A DNA stretch of 64,000 bases from Sphingobacteriaceae bacterium (lineage in GTDB: Bacteria > Bacteroidota > Bacteroidia > UBA7662): contig JAUXNJ010000026.1 of the NCBI GenBank assembly GCA_030682795.1, positions 27,261-91,260 on the forward strand. The letters run 5' to 3'. Position numbers and translations under genes: made by a program. Shown here in pieces: positions 1 to 9,835 of this stretch (its first letter is position 1; every line of letters starts with the position of its first letter). The notes beneath the pieces are model-generated. The model was not told the origin of the DNA and did no database searches. It saw only the letters and a program-made list of their open reading frames with translations.

Positions 1-265
1 CGTGACCAATACCTACCCACCATACGAAGTTGGTGATGTCCCAACCCCAGTCTACCGTTTTGTTCAAGCCCCACACACCTACACCGGTTACCAGGAGATA
101 GGTTACAGTAAGCAACCACAAGCCCAAACCGGCCAGGGATACGATGAAACCGATGTACCACCACTTGGTTGGTTTTGCTTCTACCGCTGTGGCGATATCA
201 TCCGTGATTTGGGCGTAGGAAGTTTTTCCTGTGATTAACGGACGCCGTATTGGAGATTCGTACAT
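1..265 (-). CDS. actC: Alternative complex III quinol-oxidising membrane subunit ActC (NrfD/PsrC family), N-terminal part
   Basis: The first 88 codons are visible; the rest runs off the left edge. Translation from the ATG at 265 begins MYESPIRRPLITGKTSYAQI. A membrane segment follows (about residues 35-60, WYIGFIVSLAGLGLWLLTV), and the next one starts before the window ends. ActC is the NrfD-like integral membrane subunit that oxidises menaquinol in alternative complex III, the bc1 substitute of many Bacteroidota. The start lies 21 bp from the stop of actB, so it is translated from the same mRNA as actA and actB. The identification rests on the N-terminal sequence and on the gene order actA-actB-actC. 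Confidence 0.88.
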   Translation of the reverse strand, partial: MYESPIRRPLITGKTSYAQITDDIATAVEAKPTKWWYIGFIVSLAGLGLWLLTVTYLLVTGVGVWGLNKTVDWGWDITNFVWWVGIGH

Positions 266-286
266 ATCGTTCTGTTCGATTTACTT

Positions 287-3200
287 TTAAGCCTGAGTTG
301 AATTGGTGTTGCGCACCTTGGTGAGGTAATTCACCGATGGCAATACGTTGAGTTCTTCGATGATGCCGTACGCACGCTCGTTGAGGAACAATTGCGATAC
401 CTCGCTGTTCGGGTCGTTCAAGTCACCAAAAATGATGGCACCTGATGGGCACGACTGCTGACAAGCGGTTTTGATTTCGCCATCGTTCACCCCGCGGCTC
501 TGACGCTTGGCGTCGAGTTTGCCGGCTTGGATGCGCTGTACGCAGAAAGTACACTTCTCCATCACACCACGGGCACGAACGGTTACATCAGGATTGAGTA
601 CCATTTTGCCGAGATCGCTCTGCGATGGGTTGGTGTAAAACTTCGGATTGTCGGTATAGCTGAACCAGTTGAAGCGACGTACTTTGTATGGACAGTTGTT
701 GGCGCAGTAACGGGTACCTACACAACGGTTGTACACCATTTGATTCAAACCTTCGTCGGAGTGTACGGTGGCCAAAACTGGACAAACGGTTTCGCATGGT
801 GCATTGTCGCACTGCATACACATCACCGGCTGGAAAGCCACTTGTACGTTATCACCGTTTTGGATCATGCCGTATTCCTTCTCCTGATCGATCTTCATGC
901 CGTCTTCGTTGAAGGCATAATAGCGGTCGATGCGGATCCAGTGCATTTCACGACGGTTGATTACTTCTTGCTTACCTACTACAGGGACGTTGTTTTCGAC
1001 CTGACAGCTCACGATACAAGCACCACAACCGGTACAAGCATTGAGGTCAACGGCCATGGCCCAGTGGTGGCCTTCGTAATCGCGCTTGTCCCAAAGGGTA
1101 ATCGCATCGCGGTTAATGCCTGGGTAGATTTTTTTGAATGTACCATCCGCTTGCTTCTGCTGCACATACGGACGCACGTTGCCGTCGGCCGGATTCACAG
1201 TATACTTGTCAAGCGTGGTTTCTTTTACGATGTTACGACCTTCGATGGTGTGGTGGGTTTGGGTTTGCGCCAAGGCCGTTTTCATGCCTGTTTTGCTCAC
1301 CGTTACCGCGCCAGCCAAATGCGAGCGGCTGCCATTGAAGCTCATGAATGGATAGGCGTTGGCACCGATACCGAGACCCGCCTTGCTCACATTCAAACGA
1401 CCATAACCCAAAGCAAGGGCTACCGTGCCAGGATACGTGCCAGCCTGAATCAACACAGGTACTTCTACTTCGTAACCATTGGCGGCTACTTTTACGATGT
1501 CGCCATCGTTCAAGCCATTTTCACGGGCATATTTAATGCTCACGGCCAAATAGTTGTCCCAAGTAGTTTTTGAAATCGGATCTGGCATCTCCTGCAACCA
1601 TGGGTTACCAGCGAGGGAGCCATTACCAAGACCAAGCTTTTCATATACTACCAACTCTACCTCAGCACCTTCGGCTTTGATGGCCCCAGCAGCTGCACTC
1701 ACATTGCCATTGAAGGCAGGCTGTGAAGCTATTACTGCGGTTTCATACACACCATTGTGGAGGGTTGTACGCCAGAAACTGCTGAAATCGGTAGCATCTG
1801 CACTGCTGAAAATACCTTTCCAAGTCTCTTTAAAAGCATCGTAAGCCGAAGCCTCGCTGCCCGTCAACGCTAACAACACCTCATCGAGTGAACGGGTATC
1901 GTATAATTTGCTGATGGTAGGCTGAGAAATGCTGTATTTGCCGGCGACTGGCATGGCATCACCCCAATTTTCGAGGTAGTTGTTGGCCGCTGCTACAAAC
2001 TTGGCTTTTTGTACAGTTTCATCGTTTTGCTCCGATACGGCTACCGTTACTTCCACCTTGCCCATGGCTTTGGTGAAGGCGGCGCCTTTGTAATAGTCGT
2101 AAGCTGGATTTACACCACTGGTGATCACGGCACCGATTTTACCTGCTTCCATATCGGTAAGCAAGGTTTCCATATCGCTGTCGATGCCCTGACGGGTATA
2201 CACTGGTGCTGCCATGTCGATGCTGCTGCCGTAGCTGCCCAACAACTGGTTGATGCCGTTTACAAGCATTTGTACGTTGGCATCGTTGGAACCACATACT
2301 ACCAAGGCTTTGCCTTTGGCTGCCCATAACTCGGCGGCACTAGCAGCAATGGCGTTACCTGCCAAATCGTGTGCAGTAGCGTTTACCGTAGCTGCTCCCG
2401 CCAATTTGGCGATGGCATTGTATAAGTTGGCTACTACCAAACCTTCTTTCGAAGCCTGGTGCGTAACACGAAGGTCGGCGTTGGAGCCAGTAACGGTCAA
2501 AATAGACTCGAACTGGATGTGGCGCGACATTTTAGGATTGCTCTTGTTAACCTTGCGGTTTTTGCTGTAGTCGCGGGTAAATTCTACTGGCGAAATCCAG
2601 TTGCCCAAGAAATCTGCTCCTACGCCTAAAATCACATCGGCTTTGTCGAAGTGATACGTTGGCAAAGCAGCTACACCAAAGCTGTTTTTGTTGGCTTCCA
2701 ACATGCCCGAAGCTGAAATCGCATCGTAGGTAACGTGGCGTGTGCTTGGGTATTTGGCTTTGAAATTGGTGAGAATGCGGCGGGTGGTAGGACTGATGAT
2801 GCTGTTGGTTAACAACACAATCGGCTTGCCACCGAGGCCGTCTAACTTTGCAGTTAATTGTGCATCAAACTCGCTCCAGCTCACCCCTTTGCCAGCAATC
2901 ATTGGCTGCTGCAAACGGTTGGCGTCGTACAAACTCAAAACCGACGCATGCACACGGGCGTTAACACCGCCTTGTGATACACCAGAAAGGGTGTTGCCTT
3001 CGATTTTGATCGGACGACCTTCGCGGGTTTTCACCATTACACTGGCGTAATCATAACCATCACTAAAAGTGGTAGCATACCAGGTGGCAATAGAAGGAGA
3101 CATCTCTTCTGGATGGGCTACAAACGGAACCGCTTTTTTCACTGGCGCTTTGTTACAAGCAGCCAGGGTTGCAGCCGTTAAACTGAAGCCGAATATTTTG

Positions 3201-3361
3201 AGGAAGTCGCGGCGATTGGCCTCTAAGCCTAAACTGTCGGAACTCAACAGCTCGTCTACCGGAATCTCTTCTGCAAATTCTTTGGAGGCCTCGGCCGTGA
3301 ACTCAGGGGTTTGGTTGAGCTCGTCGAGACTTCTCCAATACTTTTTTTGTGCAATATCCAT
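287..3361 (-). CDS. actB: Alternative complex III iron-sulfur/molybdopterin-like subunit ActB
   Basis: 1024 residues. The N terminus carries a Tat-like motif RRDFLK (about 50-55) followed by a hydrophobic stretch and a lipobox ending at Cys69 (TLAAC), which suggests export and lipid anchoring on the outer face of the inner membrane. The middle resembles the molybdopterin-oxidoreductase fold that ActB keeps without a cofactor. The C-terminal third (about 775-960) has ferredoxin cysteines in groups CTGCGACIVSC, CMQCDNAPCETVC, CVGTRYCANNC and CTFC...CQQSC, enough for four Fe-S clusters. These pass electrons from quinol to the haem subunits. It is 24 bp from actA and 21 bp from actC, clearly one operon. 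The long ORFs on the opposite strand are shadows. Confidence 0.95.
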   Translation of the reverse strand: MDIAQKKYWRSLDELNQTPEFTAEASKEFAEEIPVDELLSSDSLGLEANRRDFLKIFGFSLTAATLAACNKAPVKKAVPFVAHPEEMSPSIATWYATTFSDGYDYASVMVKTREGRPIKIEGNTLSGVSQGGVNARVHASVLSLYDANRLQQPMIAGKGVSWSEFDAQLTAKLDGLGGKPIVLLTNSIISPTTRRILTNFKAKYPSTRHVTYDAISASGMLEANKNSFGVAALPTYHFDKADVILGVGADFLGNWISPVEFTRDYSKNRKVNKSNPKMSRHIQFESILTVTGSNADLRVTHQASKEGLVVANLYNAIAKLAGAATVNATAHDLAGNAIAASAAELWAAKGKALVVCGSNDANVQMLVNGINQLLGSYGSSIDMAAPVYTRQGIDSDMETLLTDMEAGKIGAVITSGVNPAYDYYKGAAFTKAMGKVEVTVAVSEQNDETVQKAKFVAAANNYLENWGDAMPVAGKYSISQPTISKLYDTRSLDEVLLALTGSEASAYDAFKETWKGIFSSADATDFSSFWRTTLHNGVYETAVIASQPAFNGNVSAAAGAIKAEGAEVELVVYEKLGLGNGSLAGNPWLQEMPDPISKTTWDNYLAVSIKYARENGLNDGDIVKVAANGYEVEVPVLIQAGTYPGTVALALGYGRLNVSKAGLGIGANAYPFMSFNGSRSHLAGAVTVSKTGMKTALAQTQTHHTIEGRNIVKETTLDKYTVNPADGNVRPYVQQKQADGTFKKIYPGINRDAITLWDKRDYEGHHWAMAVDLNACTGCGACIVSCQVENNVPVVGKQEVINRREMHWIRIDRYYAFNEDGMKIDQEKEYGMIQNGDNVQVAFQPVMCMQCDNAPCETVCPVLATVHSDEGLNQMVYNRCVGTRYCANNCPYKVRRFNWFSYTDNPKFYTNPSQSDLGKMVLNPDVTVRARGVMEKCTFCVQRIQAGKLDAKRQSRGVNDGEIKTACQQSCPSGAIIFGDLNDPNSEVSQLFLNERAYGIIEELNVLPSVNYLTKVRNTNSTQA

Positions 3362-3385
3362 GTATAAGGTGGTTATTGATAAAGA

Positions 3386-4597
3386 TTAATAGTGACACTT
3401 TGAACACTCGAGACCGCCCAGATTGGCAATGGTCAAGCCTTTTTCTTTGAGCGCAACTTGGAATGACTCCTTGTTGCCATGTACTGCCTGGTAGTAACCA
3501 TTGTCGAGGTCTACCTTGGTTTCGCGGTGACAGTTAATACACCAGCCCATGGTGAGGGTGCTGTGCTGGGCAACTTCTACCATTTCCTGGATTTCACCAT
3601 GACAAGTTTGACACTCGATGCCAGCAATTTTGTAGTGCTGCAAGTGGTTGAAATAGGCAAAGTCTGGCAAGTTGTGAATGCGAATCCACTCAATAGGCTG
3701 GTTATTTTCCCAAGCCGCTGCGATTTTTTTGATTTCTGGCGCGTCCTTTTTGATTTGGTTGTGACAGTTCATACAGATGTTCACTGCAGGAATGGTAGCA
3801 CTTTTACCGCGCTCTACACCTACGTGGCAATAGCTACAAGCAATTTCATGCGTGCCAGCATGCAATTCGTGGCTAAAGGCAATGGGCTGTGAAGGCTGAT
3901 ACCCCTGCTGAATGCCTACGTGGTTAGCTACGTCAACCCCCCAGCCGATGGCTGCGAGCAAAAACACCGTTAATCCACCACCAATGGCATGTATAGGCTT
4001 TACTTTAAAAGAAGGCTTGATTTCTTTGAGCTTGCTAGGATCGATGTTGCCGCTGGCTACTTCGTCTTCAAACTGACCTTCCAACTTCTTGCGCTGTTGC
4101 ACAAAGAAATAGATGACAGCAGCAATCAAGAAAATCACCACCCAAAGGATCTGTGAAATAGGGAAGCTGTCGTCGGCAGCGGTAGCGGCTTCACCACCTG
4201 CAGCAGGAGCTGCAGCGGCTGTAGCAGCAGCGGCTGACTGTTCCTTGACATAAGCGAGCACCGATTTGATCTCCTCGTCGGTCCAATCGTAAGCCGGCAT
4301 GGCCACTTTGTTCCACTTGTTGTACAAATCCACAGCATACTGATCGCCAGAGGCAATCACCGCTTGGGAATTCCGGATCCATTTAATCAGATATGCCTCT
4401 TCTAAACGTTCGGTAACGCCTCCAAGTGCTGGGCCAACCAAGTCTTGGTCGATGCGGTGACAGGCTGAGCAATTGTTGTTATACAACGCCGCGCCGTCAG
4501 GCTGGGCCTGCAGTTTGTTGAAGGGACTACTGAGCGTTAGGAGAGTGGCAGCAGTTAAAAGGATCCTGCTAAGGTTAAATCCTCGATTTTGGTTCAT
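3386..4597 (-). CDS. actA: Alternative complex III multihaem cytochrome c subunit ActA, with N-terminal monohaem domain
   Basis: 403 residues with a signal peptide (about 1-31, cleavage after LQA). Six CxxCH haem-c motifs are visible. The first (CSACH, near 43) sits in a small class-I cytochrome c domain ending near 118. Then come an Ala-rich linker, a membrane segment near 148-165 and a second hydrophobic segment near 204-222. The last five motifs (CSYCH, CMNCH, CQTCH, CINCH, CSKCH) form the pentahaem part. ActA accepts electrons from ActB and hands them to a cytochrome or directly to an oxidase. The monohaem domain is a separate subunit (ActE) in some organisms; here something like it appears fused to the N terminus. 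It is the first gene of the visible operon. Confidence 0.92.
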   Translation of the reverse strand: MNQNRGFNLSRILLTAATLLTLSSPFNKLQAQPDGAALYNNNCSACHRIDQDLVGPALGGVTERLEEAYLIKWIRNSQAVIASGDQYAVDLYNKWNKVAMPAYDWTDEEIKSVLAYVKEQSAAAATAAAAPAAGGEAATAADDSFPISQILWVVIFLIAAVIYFFVQQRKKLEGQFEDEVASGNIDPSKLKEIKPSFKVKPIHAIGGGLTVFLLAAIGWGVDVANHVGIQQGYQPSQPIAFSHELHAGTHEIACSYCHVGVERGKSATIPAVNICMNCHNQIKKDAPEIKKIAAAWENNQPIEWIRIHNLPDFAYFNHLQHYKIAGIECQTCHGEIQEMVEVAQHSTLTMGWCINCHRETKVDLDNGYYQAVHGNKESFQVALKEKGLTIANLGGLECSKCHY

Positions 4598-4642
4598 TTG
4601 CGCTATTTTTTTAGGGCTGGAATGCCTTAAATTTTCCAGTCA

Positions 4643-4650
4643 CAAAATTA
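4643..4650 (-). promoter_or_regulatory. Candidate -7 box upstream of actA
   Basis: On the minus strand the sequence TAATTTTG matches the Bacteroidota -7 element TAnnTTTG, 45 bp before the actA start. No TTTG was found at the usual 19-20 bp further upstream, so only half of the consensus is present. The rest of the 4598-4890 gap holds no gene that I can see. Confidence 0.4.
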
Positions 4651-4890
4651 GTCGTTAAGACGAATAGCGCACCATATGTCACAAAAAATTCAAAATGCAG
4701 GGGTAATTTAAAATCGGTCTAAATAAGAAAAGACCTCCTTGCGCATGCCAGACTAGCATATGGGCCCCAGCACTACCCTTGTTTCCCAAAAAATGTGAAA
4801 TTGAAAGATTGCGGGCAGATGAACTAACGAACTAATAATCACATAGTTCATGGCGCTGCCAATTTTAAAGTCTATGACCCAAAATCAACA

Positions 4891-6723
4891 TCAACGCTCC
4901 GATTCCAACAAATCGTGCTGCAGCAGCTTGAGGTTGCGGTAAAGGCCCCCTTCTACCTGCATCAGTTCCTCGTGGGTACCAAACTCCACCGCCGCTCCTT
5001 TATCGAGCACCAAAATTTTGTCGGCATCGCGGATGGTACTCAATCGGTGGGCAATGACGATGCTCGTTCGGCCTACCATGAGGGCATTGAGGGCTTCTTG
5101 CACCAAACGCTCCGATTCGCTGTCGAGTGAGCTCGTGGCCTCGTCTAAAATGAGGATGGCAGGATTCCGCAACACGGCCCGGGCAATGGCAATGCGCTGT
5201 CGCTGTCCGCCGCTGAGCTTCACCCCGCGCTCGCCTACCAAGGTTTGTAATTTTTCGGGGAAGTCGCTGATGAACGACCAGGCGTTCGCTTTTTCGGCTG
5301 CCGCCTGCACCTCTGCTTCGCTTGCCCCGGGCTTGCCATAGGCGATGTTTTCGTAGATACTTCCCCCAAAAAGCACCACATCTTGCGGCACCACCGCCAA
5401 ATTGGCCCGGTAGGCGCTCAAATCATAGCTGTTTAACGGCTGGCCATCTACCAAAAGCTCCCCGGCTTCGGCCTGGTAAAAGGCTTGCACCAAACTCACC
5501 AGGGTAGATTTTCCTGCACCTGAAGGTCCCACCACGGCCATCTTCTCGCCCGGTAAAATATGGAACGAAAGGTCGCGGAGCACGGTAATTTCGGGCCGAC
5601 TGGCGTAGCGGAACTGCACCGACTTAAATTCAATGTCGCCTTTCAATGCCAAAGGCGCCTTCAGCTGCTCCATGGCCACGTCCTCTGTGGTTTCGTTGAG
5701 TATTTCAAACACCCGCTCGGTAGCCCCCAAGGCCTTCTGCACCTGTGCATACAACTCGGCAAAGCTGCCCATGGCCGCGCCCACAAAGGTGCTGTAGAGG
5801 ATGAAGCTGGTGAGCGCGCCGATGGTGAGTTCGCCCTCACTAACCAAGGTAGAGCCATACCAAATCACCGCCACAATGCTTCCCAACAAGGCAAAAATGA
5901 TAAAACTGGCAAAGGCGCCGCGGTAAACGGCTCCTTTTAAGGCCAATTTCACCACGCCACCGATGCGTTCTTTGTAACGTTGCGCCTCGTACCATTCGTT
6001 GGTATAGGCCTTTACGCTGGCAATGGCCTGCAGGGTTTCTTCCACCACGGTGTTCGACTCGGCGAGCTCGTCTTGCGCATCGCGCGCTACTTTGCGGATG
6101 GCCTTGCCAAAAATCACAGCCAGCACCACCAATACGGGGAATACCGACAGCATCATCACCGTGAGCTTGCCCGAAGTGAAGGCCAAAAGCGCAATGCCTC
6201 CCACCAAAGTCACTACCTGCCTAATGAGCTCGGCCAGCGTGGTGGTCATGGTATCTTGAATTTGCGAAAGGTCAGCGGCAATGCGGCTATTGAGCTCCCC
6301 CACCCTGCGGCGGGCAAAAAACTCCATGGGCATGCGCACAATGCGACCAAAACTATCCTTGCGCAAATCGGCCAGCGAGCGCTCGCCCACCTGCACAAAA
6401 GTATAAATACGGAAAAAACTGATGGTGGCTTGCACCAGCAAAATGGCCAGCAGCGAGCCGGCAATGTAATTGATATTGGCCCAAAAGCCGGTTAAATCGG
6501 TGCGCAGCGAGGCATCAATGAGCTTACCCATTAAAAAAGGGAAGGCCAGCGACAGCAAACTCCCGAGCACCAACAACACCATGCCGGTGATGAAAATGGC
6601 ACGGTAAGGCCGCAGGTAGCTGAGTAAAAAACTTGCTTTTTGGAGGGTTTCGCGGTTGAATTTCGCTTTCGGCAGATCGTTGGCGTCGGCCTTGTTGTTG
6701 GAGTTAAATCTGGGTCTGGCCAT
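4891..6723 (-). CDS. ABC exporter, fused permease-ATPase (MsbA/LmrA-like)
   Basis: 610 residues, the usual length for a half-transporter that works as a dimer. Residues 1-340 form the six-helix ABC exporter membrane domain. The ATPase domain follows, with Walker A GPSGAGKST (399-407), signature LSGGQRQR (503-510), Walker B ILILDE (523-528) and H-loop His559. Close relatives export lipids, lipid-linked sugars or drugs; substrate cannot be told from sequence. Bacteroidota genomes carry a copy in similar contexts. It is directly followed upstream by a hypothetical gene whose stop touches its start, so the two are probably co-translated with murQ at the head of the operon. Confidence 0.9.
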   Translation of the reverse strand: MARPRFNSNNKADANDLPKAKFNRETLQKASFLLSYLRPYRAIFITGMVLLVLGSLLSLAFPFLMGKLIDASLRTDLTGFWANINYIAGSLLAILLVQATISFFRIYTFVQVGERSLADLRKDSFGRIVRMPMEFFARRRVGELNSRIAADLSQIQDTMTTTLAELIRQVVTLVGGIALLAFTSGKLTVMMLSVFPVLVVLAVIFGKAIRKVARDAQDELAESNTVVEETLQAIASVKAYTNEWYEAQRYKERIGGVVKLALKGAVYRGAFASFIIFALLGSIVAVIWYGSTLVSEGELTIGALTSFILYSTFVGAAMGSFAELYAQVQKALGATERVFEILNETTEDVAMEQLKAPLALKGDIEFKSVQFRYASRPEITVLRDLSFHILPGEKMAVVGPSGAGKSTLVSLVQAFYQAEAGELLVDGQPLNSYDLSAYRANLAVVPQDVVLFGGSIYENIAYGKPGASEAEVQAAAEKANAWSFISDFPEKLQTLVGERGVKLSGGQRQRIAIARAVLRNPAILILDEATSSLDSESERLVQEALNALMVGRTSIVIAHRLSTIRDADKILVLDKGAAVEFGTHEELMQVEGGLYRNLKLLQHDLLESER

Positions 6724-7293
6724 TTAGGCGTTGAGTCGTTTAGTAATCAAACCATCGATGATGGCAAAAAGTTGCCTCGGGTGATATTTGCGCCAGTGGA
6801 GCTCGTCGAGCTCGCCGCCGAAATTCACATAATAATCGAGGTTGGCGGTGCGCATTTCCTCCAGCACATGCTCGCGGAAGTTCACCGCGGCAATCCAGCC
6901 GGCTTCAATCTCCGAAAACCATTCTTCGTAATAGCAATCGTCGGAGGTGTGGAAATTGAGGATGTTTTCGCCAATGAGCACAAATTTATCGATGCCGTTG
7001 CTCAGGAGGATGTCGATGACCTCGGTTTTGAGCGTCATCACATCGTTGCTGATGGCGTCGTTCCATTCGCCGATGAACTCGAGGATAGCGCACTGCCGGT
7101 GATAATCGACGTACAACAGCTTGGTGAACAGCGTTTCGGAGCCAAAAAACTCCCACTGGGGATGAATAAGATGGTCGTAAATGCTGTGCTCGTACTTAAA
7201 CTGCGAATGTTCTTGTCCGTAAAAAGGCGATCGCTCGTCTTCCTCGGCGTTGTAATCGTCTTGCCACAAATAAAAAGGCTCAATGTTATGCAT
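6724..7293 (-). CDS. Conserved hypothetical acidic protein
   Basis: 189 residues, rich in acidic and aromatic residues (Trp, Tyr, Phe), with no signal peptide and no membrane segment, so probably cytoplasmic. No catalytic motif was recognised. It starts 8 bp inside the end of murQ and stops one base before the ABC exporter gene, which implies translational coupling in a murQ-hypothetical-ABC operon. The aromatic patches (for example YEEWFSEIEAGWIAAVNF) and even length suggest one compact domain. Function unknown. Confidence 0.8.
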   Translation of the reverse strand: MHNIEPFYLWQDDYNAEEDERSPFYGQEHSQFKYEHSIYDHLIHPQWEFFGSETLFTKLLYVDYHRQCAILEFIGEWNDAISNDVMTLKTEVIDILLSNGIDKFVLIGENILNFHTSDDCYYEEWFSEIEAGWIAAVNFREHVLEEMRTANLDYYVNFGGELDELHWRKYHPRQLFAIIDGLITKRLNA

Positions 7294-8119
7294 CGGGGTG
7301 TTGCTTTCGGTAGGCCTCGGCGGCGGCTTTTACTTGTTTGTGTTCGGCTAGCAGCGCAGCGGCGGTCTCGTAATTTAGCTGTAACTCTTCCATGAGCATG
7401 CGGGTTCCCCGATCTACCAATTTATGATTGCTGAGTTGCATTTGTACCATTTTGCTGCCTTTTACATAGCCCAGCTTCACCATTACCGAGGTGCTGAGCA
7501 TGTTGAGCACGAGTTTTTGGGCAGTGCCACTTTTCATGCGGGTGGAGCCGGTGACGACTTCGGGCCCTACGGCCACTTCCACCGGAAAATTGGCGGCAAG
7601 GGCAATGGGTGCACCGGGATTGCATACAATGCAGCCGGTGGCGATGCCCTGAGCTTTACAAGCCTCTAAAGCGCCCAATACATAAGGTGTGGTGCCGGAG
7701 GCGGCAATGCCTACAACCACGTCCTGCGCAGTCACCTGCCAAGCCTGCAAATCTTTCCAGCCTTGTGCGGTATCGTCCTCCGCAAATTCCACCGCCTTGC
7801 GAATGGCGGCATCTCCCCCGGCAATGAGGCCTATTACTTTGTCGAAAGGCACGCCGTAGGTAGGAGGACACTCGCTCGCATCCACAATGCCCAACCGGCC
7901 GCTGGTGCCGGCACCGAGGTAAAAAAGTCTGCCCCCCTGCTGCATCCGCTCCACCACCACCGCTACCAAGGCTTCTATTTGGGGGATGGCTTGAGCCACG
8001 GCCTGAGGCACGGTTTGATCGGCCTGGTTAATGGCTTCGAGCAATTGACGGATGCTGTAACTGTCGAGCTGCTCATGCGCCGACGGCTGCTCAGTGATGC
8101 GGGTGAATTGTTGCGACAA
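7286..8119 (-). CDS. murQ: N-acetylmuramic acid 6-phosphate etherase
   Basis: 277 residues. MurQ cleaves the D-lactyl ether of MurNAc-6-phosphate to give GlcNAc-6-phosphate, a step in cell-wall sugar recycling. It belongs to the SIS-domain family. The phosphosugar motif GAGTSGRLGIVDASECPPTY (69-88) and the second signature GSTRMKSGTAQKLVLNMLS are both intact. The protein begins with the usual N-terminal motif (TRITEQPSAHEQLD). It is slightly shorter than the E. coli protein and lacks part of the C-terminal helical domain. It overlaps the next gene by 8 bp and is divergent from the protease gene at 8216; the 96 bp between them must hold both promoters. Confidence 0.95.
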   Translation of the reverse strand: MSQQFTRITEQPSAHEQLDSYSIRQLLEAINQADQTVPQAVAQAIPQIEALVAVVVERMQQGGRLFYLGAGTSGRLGIVDASECPPTYGVPFDKVIGLIAGGDAAIRKAVEFAEDDTAQGWKDLQAWQVTAQDVVVGIAASGTTPYVLGALEACKAQGIATGCIVCNPGAPIALAANFPVEVAVGPEVVTGSTRMKSGTAQKLVLNMLSTSVMVKLGYVKGSKMVQMQLSNHKLVDRGTRMLMEELQLNYETAAALLAEHKQVKAAAEAYRKQHPDA

Positions 8120-8215
8120 GCGGATATGTTTAGGATGCGTTCGAAATTACTTGCAAATTTGCACAGCTTCTCGCAAGCATTCAAACTTATTTGGCCTCGC
8201 ATCAGTTAAATCTCC

Positions 8216-9835
8216 ATGAATTCAGACTTCGAACCCGCTAAAAAGCGCCTCAGTATTTGGTTGCCCCTCCTTTTCGCCTTGGTTTTGGCGCTCGGCATGT
8301 TTTTGGGCAGCAAATTCCAATCCGTAGAAGTGGGCGGTCCGAACATTGTTTTGCGCAACAGCGGCGGCAAAATCGACCAGATTTTAAAGCTCGTGCAGAA
8401 CCGCTATGTAGACACGGTAAATACCGAGGATTTGACCGACAAAACCATCTCCCAGCTATTAACCCAGCTAGACCCCTACTCGGCCTACATTCCCGCTGCC
8501 AGCTATGAAGAAGTAAACCAGCCGCTGGAAGGCAATTTTGAAGGCATCGGCATTGAATTTTACAAGCTAAACGACACCATTTTGGTGGTGAGCGCGCTTT
8601 CGGGGGGACCGTCGGAGCAGGTGGGCATCCGGGGAGGCGATAAGATTGTGACGGTAGACAGCGTGCCGGTAGCGGGACAAAACCTCAGCAACGAAGACAT
8701 CATCAAAAAACTGCGGGGCAAAAAAGGCAGCAAAGTGGTGGTGGGCATCAAGCGCAACGGACAAAAAGAGCTCCTGAGCTTCACCATTACCCGCGACCGC
8801 ATTCCGATTTACAGCGTAGATATTGCTTATATGGTAGCGCCAGAAGTGGGCTACATCAAAATCAACAAATTCAGCGCTACTACGGCCGAGGAATTCCGCC
8901 AGGCTTTTGCCAAGCTGCGCAGCAGCTCGCCTATCAAAGGCCTAGTGCTCGATTTGCGGGGCAATCCGGGCGGCTACCTCGATGCCGCCATCCGCCTCGC
9001 CGACGAGTTTTTGCCCAACGGCAAGCTCATTACCTATACCGAAGGGCGCACGCAGCCGCGGCGCGACTTCAGTTCGAGCAGCAGCGGCTTGTTTGAAACA
9101 GGTAAATTGGTGGTCTTGATAGACGAAGGCTCGGCTTCGGCCAGTGAAATTGTAAGTGGGGCCATTCAAGATTGGGACCGGGGCGAAGTGATTGGCCGCC
9201 GTTCGTTTGGTAAAGGCCTGGTGCAAGAGCAATTCGACATGCGTGATGGTTCGGCGGTGCGGCTCACGGTATCGCGTTACTACACGCCATCGGGCCGCTC
9301 CATCCAAAAGCCGTACGAAGGCGGAAAGAGCAGCGACGATTTTTTACAACGCTTAGAGCGTGGCGAACTGTTTAGCGCCGACAGCATTCAGCAAAACGAC
9401 AGTTTGCAGTTCCGAACCGCCAGTGGCCGCATTGTGTTCGGCGGCGGTGGCATCATGCCCGACATTTTCGTGCCAGCCGACAGTAATAAATTCTCCGACT
9501 TTTTCAACGCCCTCAACAATACCGGCACGCTCATTCAATTTAGCTATGTGTATGCCGACCAGCAGCGCAGCAAGCTGGAGCGCTTCAAAACCGCAGATGC
9601 TTTTGTGAAAGGCTTTCAGGTAGACGCCCCCCTGGTGCAAGCCCTGCTCGATTTTGCGAAAAGCGAAGGCATTGAGGTCAAAGGCGATGCTTATAAAAAA
9701 GACCTCGATACCATTCGTTTATACCTCAAAGCGAATATTGGCCGGCAGTTGTTTAGCAACGAAGCCTTTTTTCCAGTGATGCAGCAGCGCGACAAAACCT
9801 TGAAGAAGGCTTTGGAGGTATTGCAGGCAGGTTAA
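8216..9835 (+). CDS. C-terminal processing peptidase, S41 family (CtpA/Prc-like)
   Basis: 539 residues. An N-terminal membrane anchor (about 12-30) precedes the mature periplasmic part. A PDZ domain (about 100-195) contains GIGIEF and the GGDKI loop. The S41 catalytic core (about 200-390) carries the nucleophile in GSASASEI (Ser310) and the general-base lysine in RSFGKGLVQ (Lys333). The C-terminal 130 residues form the extra helical region common in Bacteroidota CtpA proteins. Such proteases trim or degrade periplasmic and outer-membrane proteins from their C terminus. The gene stands alone: divergent from murQ and followed by a terminator at 9912-9934. Confidence 0.93.
   Translation: MNSDFEPAKKRLSIWLPLLFALVLALGMFLGSKFQSVEVGGPNIVLRNSGGKIDQILKLVQNRYVDTVNTEDLTDKTISQLLTQLDPYSAYIPAASYEEVNQPLEGNFEGIGIEFYKLNDTILVVSALSGGPSEQVGIRGGDKIVTVDSVPVAGQNLSNEDIIKKLRGKKGSKVVVGIKRNGQKELLSFTITRDRIPIYSVDIAYMVAPEVGYIKINKFSATTAEEFRQAFAKLRSSSPIKGLVLDLRGNPGGYLDAAIRLADEFLPNGKLITYTEGRTQPRRDFSSSSSGLFETGKLVVLIDEGSASASEIVSGAIQDWDRGEVIGRRSFGKGLVQEQFDMRDGSAVRLTVSRYYTPSGRSIQKPYEGGKSSDDFLQRLERGELFSADSIQQNDSLQFRTASGRIVFGGGGIMPDIFVPADSNKFSDFFNALNNTGTLIQFSYVYADQQRSKLERFKTADAFVKGFQVDAPLVQALLDFAKSEGIEVKGDAYKKDLDTIRLYLKANIGRQLFSNEAFFPVMQQRDKTLKKALEVLQAG

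Noticed and set aside
527..1573. 348-codon open frame on the plus strand inside actB
   Set aside because: It lies antisense to an unmistakable Fe-S protein gene and has no recognisable sequence; a shadow frame of a long, GC-biased gene.
6640..7395. 251-codon plus-strand frame across the ABC start and the hypothetical gene
   Set aside because: It spans parts of three real minus-strand genes with overlapping starts and stops and has no conserved features.
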